Source: Dipteris shenzhenensis
Taxonomy: Eukaryota > Polypodiophyta > Polypodiopsida > Gleicheniales
Length of the DNA stretch: 64,000 nt
NCBI GenBank assembly: GCA_047967505.1
Contig: CM106538.1
Reading direction: 5' to 3' (one strand)
Within the stretch, counting starts at the first letter, position 1. The number at the start of each line of letters is the position of its first letter. A model generated the notes under the pieces. That model was given only the letters and a program-made list of their open reading frames with translations. It was not told where the DNA came from and made no database searches. This document shows positions 46,857 to 58,174 of this stretch, piece by piece. The position numbers were made by a program, and so were the translations under genes.

Positions 46857-47075
46857 GCCATATATATATACATATATACATACATATATATATATGTATA
46901 TATATATACACACATACATACATACATACATACATACACACACACATATATATATATAGATCCAGATCTAGATCTAGATATATATGTGTGTGTGTGTGTG
47001 TGTAATATGTTTATGTGTATGTATATGTATATGTATGTATGTATGTATGTATGCATGCATGTATGTATGTATATA
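46857..47075 (+). repeat. Compound AT/AC/GT microsatellite
   Basis: (TA)n, (CATA)n, (CA)n, AGATCC/AGATCT, (TG)n and (TGTA)n blocks in succession. The left CATA/CA part and right TG/TGTA part are roughly complementary around AGATCTAGATCTAGAT, so the whole can fold on itself. Confidence 0.9.
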
Positions 47076-48003
47076 TATCATTTCCCCCCAGGAGTCAGGT
47101 ACCATGATCATCTTCACCAAGCCAAACCAAATTACATGAATCACCATCTAAAACTCATGACCAAACAGTAGAGCACTTCCAACTCAACCCCAAGCACATA
47201 GAGGACATGGGAAAGGTCTATAGTCTAGTAGGCATTTGTACCCCATAGCACGGGCATCCCATGTGTCAACTAGCTTGTCAGCTTACCATGCCTATGGACA
47301 AGATCCACAATCCAAGGATTGATTCGTGAATGCCCATGGCCCAAGCTCTTACGCCAATATACAACCCAAGCCATGTCTAAATATATCTTGAATCCTTTTT
47401 ACCCCTTATGCCTCTAACTGAAATGGTATTGTATTAACCCTAGCCCCCCTCCTCCATGCCTTGGCACAGGGCCACATGGTTGTATTAACCCTAGCCCTTA
47501 GGCCTTAGCTAACTACCTTATCCTCTAGGACCTCTCTAATCGACAACCCATGGTTAGCTAGGGATGTAACATTCTTCCCTTCTTGAGATATTTATGTTTG
47601 TATAAATGGAGTAGGGAGCCCTTATCTTTGAGCTGGCAATTCTCTCTTTACATAGATCTTACATACATTCCATAATAGAATGAATCTTGTTTTCATTCCA
47701 AAGTCTTGAGACTTCTAGAAGATTGCATAAATAACTCTTAACCAATACTTATACTATCCCATACCACCATAAGTCATCCTTGAGAGGATGATTAGGTTAG
47801 ACATTAACAAGTTTTGGTTCACCTTAGGCCTTTAGTTAATTAAAACATTCTACATCATGTTGCTTAACTCCTAAATTCCTATGCGAAGATGGATGCTAGA
47901 TCTTCCAATTAGTTCTAACTCATCTACAAATATTGACATATTTCTTTCTTCTTACACACAAGTAGATGAATTGTGAAACATGTCAAATATAATCAAAGAG
48001 CAG
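47076..48003 (+). other. Intergenic, no gene seen
   Basis: AT-rich text with TAACCCTAGCCC words near 47440-47500. No ORF with a recognisable domain. Confidence 0.45.
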
Positions 48004-48330
48004 AGTCGCCATGTCATCAAGGAGATGTGACATCACTCCTTGCCATGTCGCCTTACATTGCCACACGTGCTGCCACATCAACCACATGTGCCACCTCATC
48101 ATTCCACATCATAGGAACTCTTGGAGCCATGTCATCACACCTTGCCAACTTGGCATACCTCGTCAACCTTGCCACATCACCAATCCCTCCACCTCAATTT
48201 GCCATGTCAATCTACCACCTCATGAATGCCAACTCATCATGCCACATCACATTTCCACATCATGGAAGAGACTCATATATTCCACACCATATTGCCACAT
48301 CATGACCATGCATGGTGCCACATCAGCCAC
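48004..48330 (+). repeat. Irregular array of TGCCACATCA/GCCATGTCATC words
   Basis: About 15 variants of GCCACATCA, GCCATGTCA and CCACCTCAT at 15-30 bp spacing, immediately before the left palindrome array. The words GCCACAT and ACATGCC also sit between palindromes in the right array, which may tie the two sides together. Confidence 0.65.
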
Positions 48331-48365
48331 ATGTATACACATCACGATGTGCGTGAGGCATAGAA

Positions 48366-48544
48366 TACCTCGATCGAGGTTTATGACCTGCATCAGGCAT
48401 AGAATACCTCGATTGAGGTATATGACCGTGGGGCATAGAGTACCTCGATCGAGGGTTATGACGTGCGGCATTGAATACCTCGATCAAGGTATATGACCTA
48501 GGCATAACATACCTCGATCGAGGTTTATGACCACGATCGAGGTA
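48366..48544 (+). repeat. Left palindrome array (core CTCGATCGAG)
   Basis: Five near-perfect copies of the 16-bp palindrome TACCTCGATCGAGGTA at 48366, 48405, 48441, 48476 and 48510, spaced 34-39 bp, plus a half copy at 48534. Spacers share TATGAC and GGCAT. The array ends about 250 bp before the ATG of the plus-strand gene. Confidence 0.93.
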
Positions 48545-49548
48545 TTTGGAGGTACAAAACTGGAATAAAATCAAACAATGCAAACATTCAAAATTAACGT
48601 TGGATTCCAGCCAATTAGTTTCAATCTTAGCACCTTCTCCACCAATAATAATCAAGAGCAATCTAAGAGCAATCTAGTGGATGAGTTGAGGCTCTCTATA
48701 AGACACCACGTTTTGGTTCATTTCACCCATTCTTAGCCATTCTTGCCTCCTCATCACTTTGTCACACCTTCCATTGTACTTTCATTAACAATGGGTTCTC
48801 AAAGCCGTAGAGCTAGTAGACGTGAAAGATGTAGGAACCCCCCCCCCAAATCTCATTGACGAGGAGCGCAAGCGGAAGGCTCGTGAGCGCAAGAGAGCCT
48901 CTAGAGCTAGAGCTCGCACTGCAACCACCGATCCACCTCCACCTCTACATCCCACCTCCAACTCCACCTCCACCCCCACCCCCACCCCCACCTCCATTGT
49001 CCCCCCATCCTCATCTGCTCCCCTACCTCTAGCCTCCGCCCTTCCCCTAGCCACCTACATTCTGGCCTCCACCTCTACCTCTTCCCCCTCCACCCTCCCC
49101 CCTCCCCCTCCCCCTCCCCCCCTTCCCCTTGGCGCCTCCCTTCCCCTCTCCACCCTACCATCTCCCATTGATCCCCTTGCCACACCTTGCAGCAGCAGTG
49201 TTGCTTCACGACGTGACTTGCCGAAGTCCACTATCTGTCGTCGTACTAGCAAGACTGTGTAGTCTTTTTTTAGTGACCTCACGCCAGCTTCGCAGTCTGC
49301 TCTTCTCACGTCCCTGATTGATCACCCTGACTTGGTAGAGTGTAGGAGGCTTGCTGGTCTTGGTGCACGTAGAGATAGGGTTGTATGTAGCAAGGTCCTT
49401 AGCAGTGTTCGATGTTCCTATGCTTCTATTAAGCATAGGAACTCCAGTGATGCCTTGGCAGCATGTCATGCTATTGTGGCTGCCATTAGTAGACCTCATA
49501 TGATAGGCCATGTGCATACCGCTTCATGTCTTCTTCGGGTTACACCAC

Positions 49549-49858
49549 GCACATTGCGAGCAGGCATGATTAGGAGGCAGAGTCTAGAGGATAGTGAGAC
49601 TGATGCTCTTTGGGCTTCGAGTGGTCGTGCACCTCGTAGTGATCGATTGTTGGATGATTCCACTAGGTCCTTCATACAACAGGTTTGGGAGGATTGCACC
49701 GCGCACATTGCGAGCAGGCATGATTAGGAGGCAGAGTCTAGAGGATAGTGAGACTGATGCTCTTTGGGCTTCGAGTGGTCGTGCATCTCGCAGTGATCGA
49801 TTGTTGGATGATTCCACTATGTCCTTCATACAACAGTTTTGGGAGGAGCATTGCAGAG
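49549..49858 (+). repeat. 154-bp tandem duplication in the transposase-like gene
   Basis: Both copies begin with CGCACATTGCGAGCAGG (about 49549 and 49703) and run through GATGATTCCACTA to TTTGGGAGGA. They differ at a handful of bases. Because 154 is not a multiple of three, the frame before copy 1 continues correctly only from copy 2 in the next frame, so the duplication alone would inactivate the gene. Confidence 0.9.
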
Positions 49859-50586
49859 CATCCCCGGTGTTCAAGAAGGCATTGCAAAAGAGGGTGTCAC
49901 GCGGTGTGTACATTGAGCATGGTGCATGTTTTTTGGAGTGTACCCAAACTGAGTTGTACACTCAATTTGTAGAGGCACACCCAGAGTTCAGGATTGGGTA
50001 GAGGTCATTTGAGCGATGCAGGCCATGGTTTGTGCGATGCTCTCAGGAGCGTGACACATGCTGTTGTCGCTACCATGTGGATTTTGGATTGATGTATGAC
50101 GTATTCCGTTCCCTTGATGGTCATAGGGGAGTGGTTCCTACTAGCCCTCGTGACTTCATTCATTCCATATTGTGTACACGAGATGGTGATGCTTTATTCC
50201 ACTCCCTTGATTGTGTGGAAGGTAGGTGTACTTTGTGTGGTGACTTTGCTAGAGTGCCACGAGTTGCACTAGATACTTGTGATGTGCACATGGTTCGTTG
50301 GCAGCAGTATGAGTACAGTACCTTGACATTAGATGGTGGTGCACAATCGAGGAGGTTGCAGCTTGTGGGGAAGGAGACACCACGTGTTGTATTCATTGAC
50401 AGTTTTCGAGGGAAGCTATACCACTACATACGCCACTCACACACTGCGAAGTGGGAGGATCGTCAATTCCGTGCATGTTTGAGGACATTTCCTATAGGGG
50501 TGGTTGTCTCAGTGGTGGACTTTGTGGAGAATTATACCTTTGCACCACAGCATGAGATCCAATCGGAGTATTATTTCTCCGAACAG

Positions 50587-50676
50587 GTGACGTGTGATTG
50601 AGTTATTGGTTTTTTTATGGCCTCATTATATTGAATTATTTCAATAGTCATATTTTTTTTCAATGCCATATTGCAG
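50587..50676 (+). other. Putative 90-bp intron of the transposase-like gene
   Basis: Donor GAACAG|GTGACG and acceptor CATATTGCAG|GTTGCT, phase 0, T-rich before the acceptor. Removing it joins EYYFSEQ to VAIFVHISYRH in one frame, while the unspliced reading has several stops. Confidence 0.75.
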
Positions 50677-53600
50677 GTTGCTATATTTGTGCACATTAGC
50701 TATCGTCATGCATAGGCTCATGTGGATGGCATTGATAGCACCATGGACTCACGCATCATTGTGCAAGAGTATCACTTCTACATTAGTGATGATCGATCGC
50801 ATGATGCCCATTTTGTGCAGCATTGCTTCACTTTGCATGATAGTTTCTTGAGGGATCATGGTGTCACATGGCAGCGGCACTGGATCTGGTCAGACGGCTA
50901 TGGTGGTTAGTTCAAATCTGCTAGACAGTTTTATTGGTTTTGCAGATGGCACCGTGAGACAGGCATTCCGATCACATGGAGCTACTTCAAGACAGGGCAC
51001 GGTAAGGGAGGTGCGGTGGTGCAGCCAGCACTTATCCACTAGTGCTATCTCCTCATTTCAGTCGCGTGACGATAGGGTGGTGAGCCGGTATTTTTGGTGC
51101 GTGGACATTGGGAGTCTTGATTGGTCTAGGCCTTTTGATTGTCATTCAGTGTCTGGCACTCCTGATTTCCATTCCATCAGGAGCATAGGTGAGTCTCACC
51201 CCATGGACGGTTTGCATGTTTTTGCTCTGCATGCATTGATGATGATTGGGGAGGGTGCTCCATGATACCATGGGCCGATCCATGGGCACGGCGAGTGCTT
51301 TCTCCCTTCCAGCCTTGGGAGGAGGTACATGATGATCAGGATGCAGGATCCAGTTCCTCTAGAGATTATGACCAGCTTATAGATATGTTGCGTATTGGTG
51401 ATATCTTCGCGGTTATTGCTTCGGAGGGCAATGAGGAGGGTGTGGATTATTACTTGTTGCGATGCTCTATGGTGAAGAGTGTGCTGAATGAGGATACAGT
51501 GGATGGGCATGGGATGCACTTCAATGCTCATAGCATGATTGTAGGTGGCCACTATTTTCAGCAGATAGAGAGGCGTGGTCGCTATATTGAGTTCCAGGAG
51601 TACATGGCGGATCAGGAGGCATACATGTATTCTCATCTTGTTGTTGCGATCAAGATTACTTTGAGTCGTGTTTGCACTCGCAAGGCGACATCCACTCCAC
51701 GATGGCGCCTTGCAGTGGCGGATCATGAGAGCATACTTGCAACTATTGGCATGAGATCTGATCCTGAGGATTAGCACATTACATATCATATTTTTTGGGA
51801 TCATCAGTTGATCAGACTGATTTTTATTGGGTATCACTAGTTGATTACATATTTTTGTATTCGATATGTATAGGCTCACTGTGTGACCATACCATTGTAA
51901 TTTTCATGGACTCATATTTTGTATTTCACTATGATGGTTGTATACACATTCATACACATCATTGTATTAGATTCTATTTTATACATGATGTCCGTTGTCT
52001 TCTCAATGGGATTTGTTGTGTTTGTAAAACAAAAAATTGTTTATTAGTAGTAATATTGTAATTGTGTTTTGTGCTTTAGGACATTTTAAAAACGTGACTA
52101 AGAAAATTTGCGCACGTACTAATGAAATACGCGTGTGGACTTATCTGTTGGTCCCTACTAGCACGACTACGTATGAAAAATGGTGCACATACTAACGAAA
52201 TATGCATGTGGACTTATCTGTTGGGGATGAAACTTCGCATGGCTCTTAGGCCACCCTAGACATACATCCACACAAGATTTGGTCTCCAACTAATTTGGTA
52301 TGCGCCACATGGAAGATATAATGCGTACATTTTTACAATCCCTACAAGCATGACTACATATAAAAAATGGTGCACGTACTAACCAAATAGGCATGTGGAC
52401 TTATCTGTTGGGGATTAAACTTTGTACGGCTCTTAGGCTACCCTAGACGTACATCCATGCAAGATTTGGTCTCCAACGATTTGGTATACGCCACGTGGAA
52501 GGTATAATGCGTACATTTTTACAATCCCTACTAGCATGACTACGTATGAAAAATGGCACACATACTAACGAAATATGCATGTGGAATTATCTGTTGGGGA
52601 TTAAACTTTGCATGGCTCTTAGGCTATCCTAGACGTACATCCACGCAAGATTTGGTCTCCAACTGATTTGGTATGTGCCACGTGGAAGGTATAATGCGTA
52701 TATTTTTACAATCCCTACTAGCACGACTACGTATGAAAAATGGCGCACGTACTAATGAAATACGCATGTGGACTTATCTGTTGGGGATTAAACTTTGCAC
52801 GGCTCTTAGGCTACCCTAGACGTACATCCACACAAGATTTGGTCTCCAACTGATTTGGTATGCGCCACGTGGAAGGTATAATGTGTACATTTTTACAATC
52901 CCTACTAGCACGACTACGTATGAAAAATGGCGCACGTACTAACGAAATACACATGTGGACTTATCTGTTGGGGATGAAACTTTGCACGGCTCTTAGGCCA
53001 CCCTAGACATACATCCACGCAAGATTTAGTCTCCAATTGATTTGGTATGCGCCACGTGGAAGGTATAATGCATACATTTTTACAATCCCTACTAGCACGA
53101 CTACGTATGAAAAATGGTGCATGTACTAACCAAATAGGCATGTGGACTTATCTGTTGGGGATTAAACTTTGCACAGCTCTTATGCTACCCTAGACGTACA
53201 TCCACGCAAGATTTGGTCTCCAACTGATTTGGTATGTGCCACATGGAAGGTATAATGCGTACATTTTTACAATCCCTATTAGCACGACTACGTATGAAAA
53301 ATGGCACACATACTAACGAAATACGCATGTGGACTTATCTGTTGGGGATTAAACTTTGCATGGCTCTTAGGCTACCCTAGACATACATCCACGCAAGATT
53401 TGGTATGCGCCACGTGGAAGGTATAATGCGTACATTTTTACAATCCCTACTAGCACGACTACGTAAGAAAAATGGCACACGTACTAACGAAATAGGCATG
53501 TGGACTTATCTGTTGGGGATTAAACTTTGCACGGCTCTTAGGCTACCCTAGATGTACATCCACGGAAGATCTGGTCTCCAACTGATTTGGTATGTGCCAT

Positions 53601-54023
53601 GTGGAAGGTATAATGCGTACATTTTTACAATCCCTACTAGCATGACTACGTATGAAAAATGGTGCACGTACTAACCAAATAGGCATGTGGACTTATCTAT
53701 TGGCGATTAAACTTTGCACGGCTCTTAGGCTACCCTAGACGTACATCCACGCAAAATTTGGTCTCCAACAGATTTGGTATGCACCACATGGAAGATATAA
53801 TGCGTACATTTTTACAATCCCTACTAGCACGACTACGTATGAAAAATGGCGCACGTACTAACGAAATATGAATGTGGACTTATCTATTGGGGATTAAACT
53901 TTGCATGGCTCTTAGGCTGCCCTAGACGTACATCCACGCAAGATTTGGTCTCCAACTGATTTGGTATGCACCACGTGGAAGGTATAATGCGTAGATTTTT
54001 ACAAATCCCTACTAGCACGACTA

Positions 54024-54098
54024 AACCCTAAACCCTAAAAAACCCTAAATCCTCAACCCTAAAAAACCTTAAACCCTAAACCCTAAATCCGAAACCCT
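54024..54098 (+). repeat. Interstitial telomeric repeats, block 1
   Basis: Perfect and degenerate AAACCCT units (complement of plant telomere TTTAGGG), with AAAAAACCCT variants. They replace the CTACGTATG...TTATCT segment of a satellite monomer. Confidence 0.9.
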
Positions 54099-54233
54099 GT
54101 TGGGGATGAAACTTTGCACGGCTCTTAGGCTACCCTAGACGTACATCCATGTACGATTTGGTCTCCAACTGATTTAGTATGCGCCACGTGGAAGGTATAA
54201 TGCATACATTTTTACAATCCCTACTAGCACGAC

Positions 54234-54258
54234 TAAACCCTAAACAACCCTAAACCCT
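54234..54258 (+). repeat. Interstitial telomeric repeats, block 2
   Basis: AAACCCTAAACAACCCTAAA and CCCT at the same place in the next monomer: left join GCACGACTA-AACCC, right join ACCCT-GTTGGGG, as in block 1. Confidence 0.9.
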
Positions 54259-54644
54259 GTTGGGGATGAAACTTTGCACGGCTCTTAGGCTACCCTAGAC
54301 GTATATCCACGCAAGATTTGGTCTCCAACTAATTTGGAATGTGCCACGTGGAAGGTATAATGCGTACATTTTTGCAAGCACTCCCTACTCGTGACTGCGT
54401 ATGAAAAATGGCGCACGTACTAACCAAATACGCATGTGGACTTATCTGTTGGGGATTAAACTTTGCACAGCTCTTAGGCTACCCTAGACGTACATCCATG
54501 CAAGATTTGGCCTCCAACTGATTTGGTATGCGCCACGTGGAAGGTATAATGCATACATCCACGCAAGATTTGGGTCTCCAACTGATTTCGTATGTGCCAT
54601 GTGGAAGGTATAATCCCTACTAGTGACTACGTATGAAAAATGGC

Positions 54645-55137
54645 AAGCATTGATATATACGAAATTCAATATGATATTCAAAATGATAAAGTTCATAGCA
54701 CGAGAGAGCTCTAGAAAGAGAGAGATAGAGAGAGAGAGAGACCTTATACTTGAACACCTTTTCAATGCTTAATGTTTACAATTACGACACACGGCATTAT
54801 TTTTAAAATACCTTATGTATTAGATGTGTGAATTGAGATATCTAAAATTCAAAATCATACTCTTAATTTTAAATATGCACGTGGGGATGAAACGTCACAC
54901 GGCTCTTAGGTTTAGTGTAATAATTGCAAGCATTGATATATACAAAATTGAATATGATATTCAAAATGATAAAGTTCATAGCAAGAGAGAGAGAGAAAGG
55001 AAGACCTTATACTTGAACACTTTTTCATGCTTAATGTTTACAATTACTTCACATGGCATTATTTTTAAAATACCTTATGTATTAGATGTGTGAATTGAGA
55101 TATTTGAAATTCAAAATCATACTCCTAATTTTAAATG
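54645..55137 (+). repeat. Tandem pair of about 283-bp AT-rich units
   Basis: Copy 1 (about 54645-54880) and copy 2 (about 54928-55137) both start CAAGCATTGATATATAC, contain a (GA)n run and end AATTTTAAAT. Between them is a scrap of satellite monomer (CACGTGGGGATGAAACG...GGCTCTTAGG, 54880-54912), so this unit grew at the edge of the satellite. Confidence 0.85.
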
Positions 55138-55327
55138 TTTATGTTAGATTTGAACAAACTATAAACTGAGATAAACAAAGTAAGAAGAACATCATGAAAG
55201 TACAAAAATGCTCATACATCATAAAAGTAAGAATAATATCATGAAAGTACCAAAATGAATGTGTACATCATCATCATCATCGTGCAGAAGTGCATCCCTA
55301 AACAAGATATGTGTGACGCCTAAACAA

Positions 55328-57265
55328 TCATCCTGAATCAGAATCTGATAACTCCACATATGATCCTCTAGTCATCCTCTGACGTGGCTCCTGTATGACC
55401 CGCTGCCCAACCGTCCGTTGTGTGCCCTCAAGCAAAGCCGGATCAGATGGGCCAGCCTCATCTCTTGCATGAGATGGGCCAGCCTCATCCTGATGAAGAG
55501 GAGGGCATGCTGCATGAGCCACTGCTGCCATCTCTGCCTCCCTCGCCTCCTCTATGTATGCGCATCTCAGCTCCCAAAGTCGTGCATTTGCAAATACTCG
55601 TGCCTCAAATCCAGCGCGAGTAATCGTCTCTACATGTAGAAGACGCTAGTCTCGGCCCCGCCCAAGCTACTGCTCCACCCACTGCTACAATGATATCTGA
55701 AGCTCTGCCTCTCGCTCAATACGGCGTGCCTCCTCTGCTCGTGCCTCGTCACCTGGTATGAAATCACCATATGAAAAGCGTCACGGAACACACGCTGCAA
55801 CCACTAACGTATCAGCACCCTCCTGCTGCAGCAAAGCTCTTTGTGCCTCCTCCTTGTAGTGCTCTGTCAAGACCACACGGGCAAATGGATCAATGGCCTG
55901 ACGATGACCAGGATACAGATCATCCATGCCAAGTCCTCTGTATGTGGCCACATCAATGTCAGCAAAGCATACAGGGCACACTGATCGTGCCACCATGTGG
56001 CGGGTCATGCAATGGAGATGTGCGATGTGGCCGCACCCTAGTCCAAACCACCCTACGGTGTCAAACTCCTCGTGGCAAAGGATGCAAGTGGCAGTAGGAA
56101 GCTGGTGCATCTATGGGTGTCCTAGTTGGCACATCTATAGGAGGAGCGGGGTATAGGGCCACGCTGGGGTCGATCCTATGGTGAGATGGATCACGACTAA
56201 TATGTCTCAACTGCAAAATATAGTGCTCCGCTCGATGGTACGCTATACGTGTCCGAATCCTCTGCTCCTCCAAATCTGCCTCCAACAGTCGTACACGAGA
56301 CTCCATATCCTATCGCAATAGATGTGCCTGCAATGCAAACATGTCGCGTACATGGTGAGAATTAACTAAAAAACTTCAGTTCAAAACACGCAACAAAAAA
56401 ATAAACTAAAATAATCAAAATAACTAACCTCATTCCTAGACGCGGCCAACAATGCCTCCAACTCTGCAATCCGTGCATCTCGAGTCTCCAACTCATGCTG
56501 AGGCAGGCTCCATAGATGTGGGAGGTGGGGGAGGTGGAATCAAAAGTGATCTCGATAGGGTAGAGACCATGTCGTGCAAGGATGATGCCACTGAATGAAC
56601 ATCCCCCCTAATCCATCCTCCAACAGCTCGCAATGCTGGTGTAGGGATAGTGTGCAGCTTTGGTGTCTCGCGTTGATGTCGAACACTTGCAGTCTGATGC
56701 TCTTGATGCCCCATCCTACCATGTCCTGCTCCTCTAGACGGGTACTAAGGTAGTCTATCCGATGACCAAGCACAAACTCGGTGTATAGCTGCATGGCAAA
56801 TGACCTAGCTATCTGATGGTTGTGAGGCAATCGACCACCATTCACAGCGAGATATCTCGGATAAATGTGTGCTACTATGACGGGGTGCCTACAACGTAAA
56901 ATATGAAAGGGCAGCCCTGATCGTGGTTACATCGCCTCAGTGTGACCATCCCAAAACATATCCTCTAAGGCCTGCCTGTGAGGTGACTCACGCTCAAGCA
57001 ACTCTCGAATGGCTCTCCAATCCAAGCCATGACTAGTGATCTCTGCCTCAGCTTGTGCCTGAAAGGTATTCACAATGTCCTCAATTGTGTCCAATCGACC
57101 CAGAGCATCAATGACTGAATCTAGACTCGCAACCAAGTGAGGGGGTGCGCTAGCATCCTGCAGTGCCCTCATCTCAGCTCTCAAAATCACTATCTGCATA
57201 TGAATAGTGGTGCCAGAACTTGTGCGCTGGCTAGCGCATGCACCAAAAAAACACATGGAAATCAA
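55328..57265 (-). pseudogene. RING-H2 protein gene with helical N-terminus, decayed
   Basis: Minus strand. The N-terminal part (57265-56927) is helical (MRALQDASAPPHLVASLDSV). A possible 43-bp intron (56928-56886) joins HTEAM to HPVIVAHIYPRY. A Pro-rich stretch and a coiled coil follow (MESRVRLLEADLEEQRIRTR, 56306). The RING-H2 at about 56085-55965 has C-x2-C-x13-C-x-H-x2-H-x2-C-x10-C-x2-C (CILC...CGH..HLHC...CPVC), the zinc pattern of E3 ubiquitin ligases. The C-terminus is EARRIEREAELQ and an acidic end at 55331. Frame slips near 56700 and 56100 and four stops (55781 and three to 55640), mostly C-to-T type, mark it dead. It is convergent with the transposase-like gene. Confidence 0.65.
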
Positions 57266-58174
57266 TATTCTATTTGGGTAATGAAAATAATATTCTATTC
57301 AATATGACTTATGATCTATTTACGTAATGAAAACTATTTGTATGTACTCCTTGATGAGGTAGGATGTCGTTGGGATCATCCTATGCACCTACCGGTAGAT
57401 GGGCCAAATATGTGGCTATGCCTACAACAGTGCTATGTTGCAAATTCAATTCGTATTTACAATTATTTACAACTTGTTTACTTTAGAAAGTCGGTTTCTT
57501 CAAGCTCATTCTCCTTGTCTATACTACCCACCCTTGCTTTAATTAATAGCAAATAGCTTTTGTTCTAGATGCTCCCTCCATTTTTCGAGGCTCTAGACTA
57601 CTATGGGCTCTACTAGCATGTCAAAGTATGTAGTAGAGGTGTATTTTTGAAAGAGAGATGTAAAGATACTGAGTGATAGAAAGAAAATGTTATGTACAAT
57701 ACATTAAAATGGACAACAAGGAATAGATGCTAACTTGAAAGATATAACCCAAGGCAAGACCTGCATACTAGAATATTCCACATGAAGGTGGACGAATGCA
57801 CCTCTCAATAATTGCAAGTGGAAGTCAAATTGCACCTCTAAACATATGCCAAACTAAAGTAGAATAGCATCTTGAAATGTATAGAATATATAGGAAATGA
57901 CAATATTTATAGGATAGAGAAAGGTTATGGTCATTGAGATAACCCTAGTTATACTGCTTGACTTGGAGCATCTGTTGAATGATTGGTTGGCATGACTGGC
58001 TCCTAGCTAGTTGGGAATAGCTAGCCCTAAAAAACTTTTTGACTAGGCCTTAACTAGATCATCTTGCTCTAGCTTGTTAACTCAGCCTACTTACTCTACC
58101 TAAATTATGAAACAACTCTTAACCAACTATATAATCTATAATATTCCACATAAAGATAGATAAACGCACACCCC
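57266..58174 (+). other. Spacer, no gene seen
   Basis: AT-rich sequence between the RING gene 5' end and the AT array. It would hold the RING gene promoter; no element or domain recognised. Confidence 0.4.

Larger units (their letters stand above)
48791..51774 (+). pseudogene. Transposase-like gene with SDG and GHGKG motifs, intron-containing, decayed
   Basis: The N-terminus MGSQSRRASRRERCRN is basic, followed by a Lys/Arg-rich helix and a long Pro/Ser/Thr tract. Further on are SYASIKHRNSSDALAACHAI, a Cys/His part (DTCCCRYH...CTLCGDF) and DFVENYTFAPQHEIQSEYYF. After an intron come YHFYISDDRSHDAHFVQHCF, HWIWSDGYGG and YFKTGHGKGG, then FWCVDIGSLDWSRPFDCHSV and a C-terminal domain ending at 51774. 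I recall ISDD...WSDG...GHGK proteins in plants and animals as a family often linked to transposons, possibly with DDE-type acidic residues; I do not name it. Damage: a frame slip at C10 (48838-48847), stops at 49260, 49999, 50713 and 50908, a 154-bp duplication, and shifts near 51005 and 51250. Confidence 0.7.
52100..54645 (+). repeat. 187-bp satellite array, about 13 monomers
   Basis: The anchor TTGGGGAT(T/G)AAACTT recurs at 52221, 52408, 52594, 52781, 52968, 53155, 53342, 53513, 53701, 53887, 54100, 54260 and 54449, mostly 186-188 bp apart. Each monomer holds CTACGTATGAAAAATGG, GCACGTACTAACGAAATA, GGCTCTTAGGCTACCCTAG and CGCCACGTGGAAGG, the last containing a CACGTG box. No coding. It fills the gap between the two convergent pseudogenes. 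Confidence 0.95.

Noticed and set aside
46850-47056. Tyr/Ile/His repeat frame
   Set aside because: Translation of the ATAC/TATG microsatellite.
48360-48550. CRISPR-like array (regular short repeats with spacers)
   Set aside because: Repeats are palindromic and variable, spacers share words, and the context is a plant nuclear genome.
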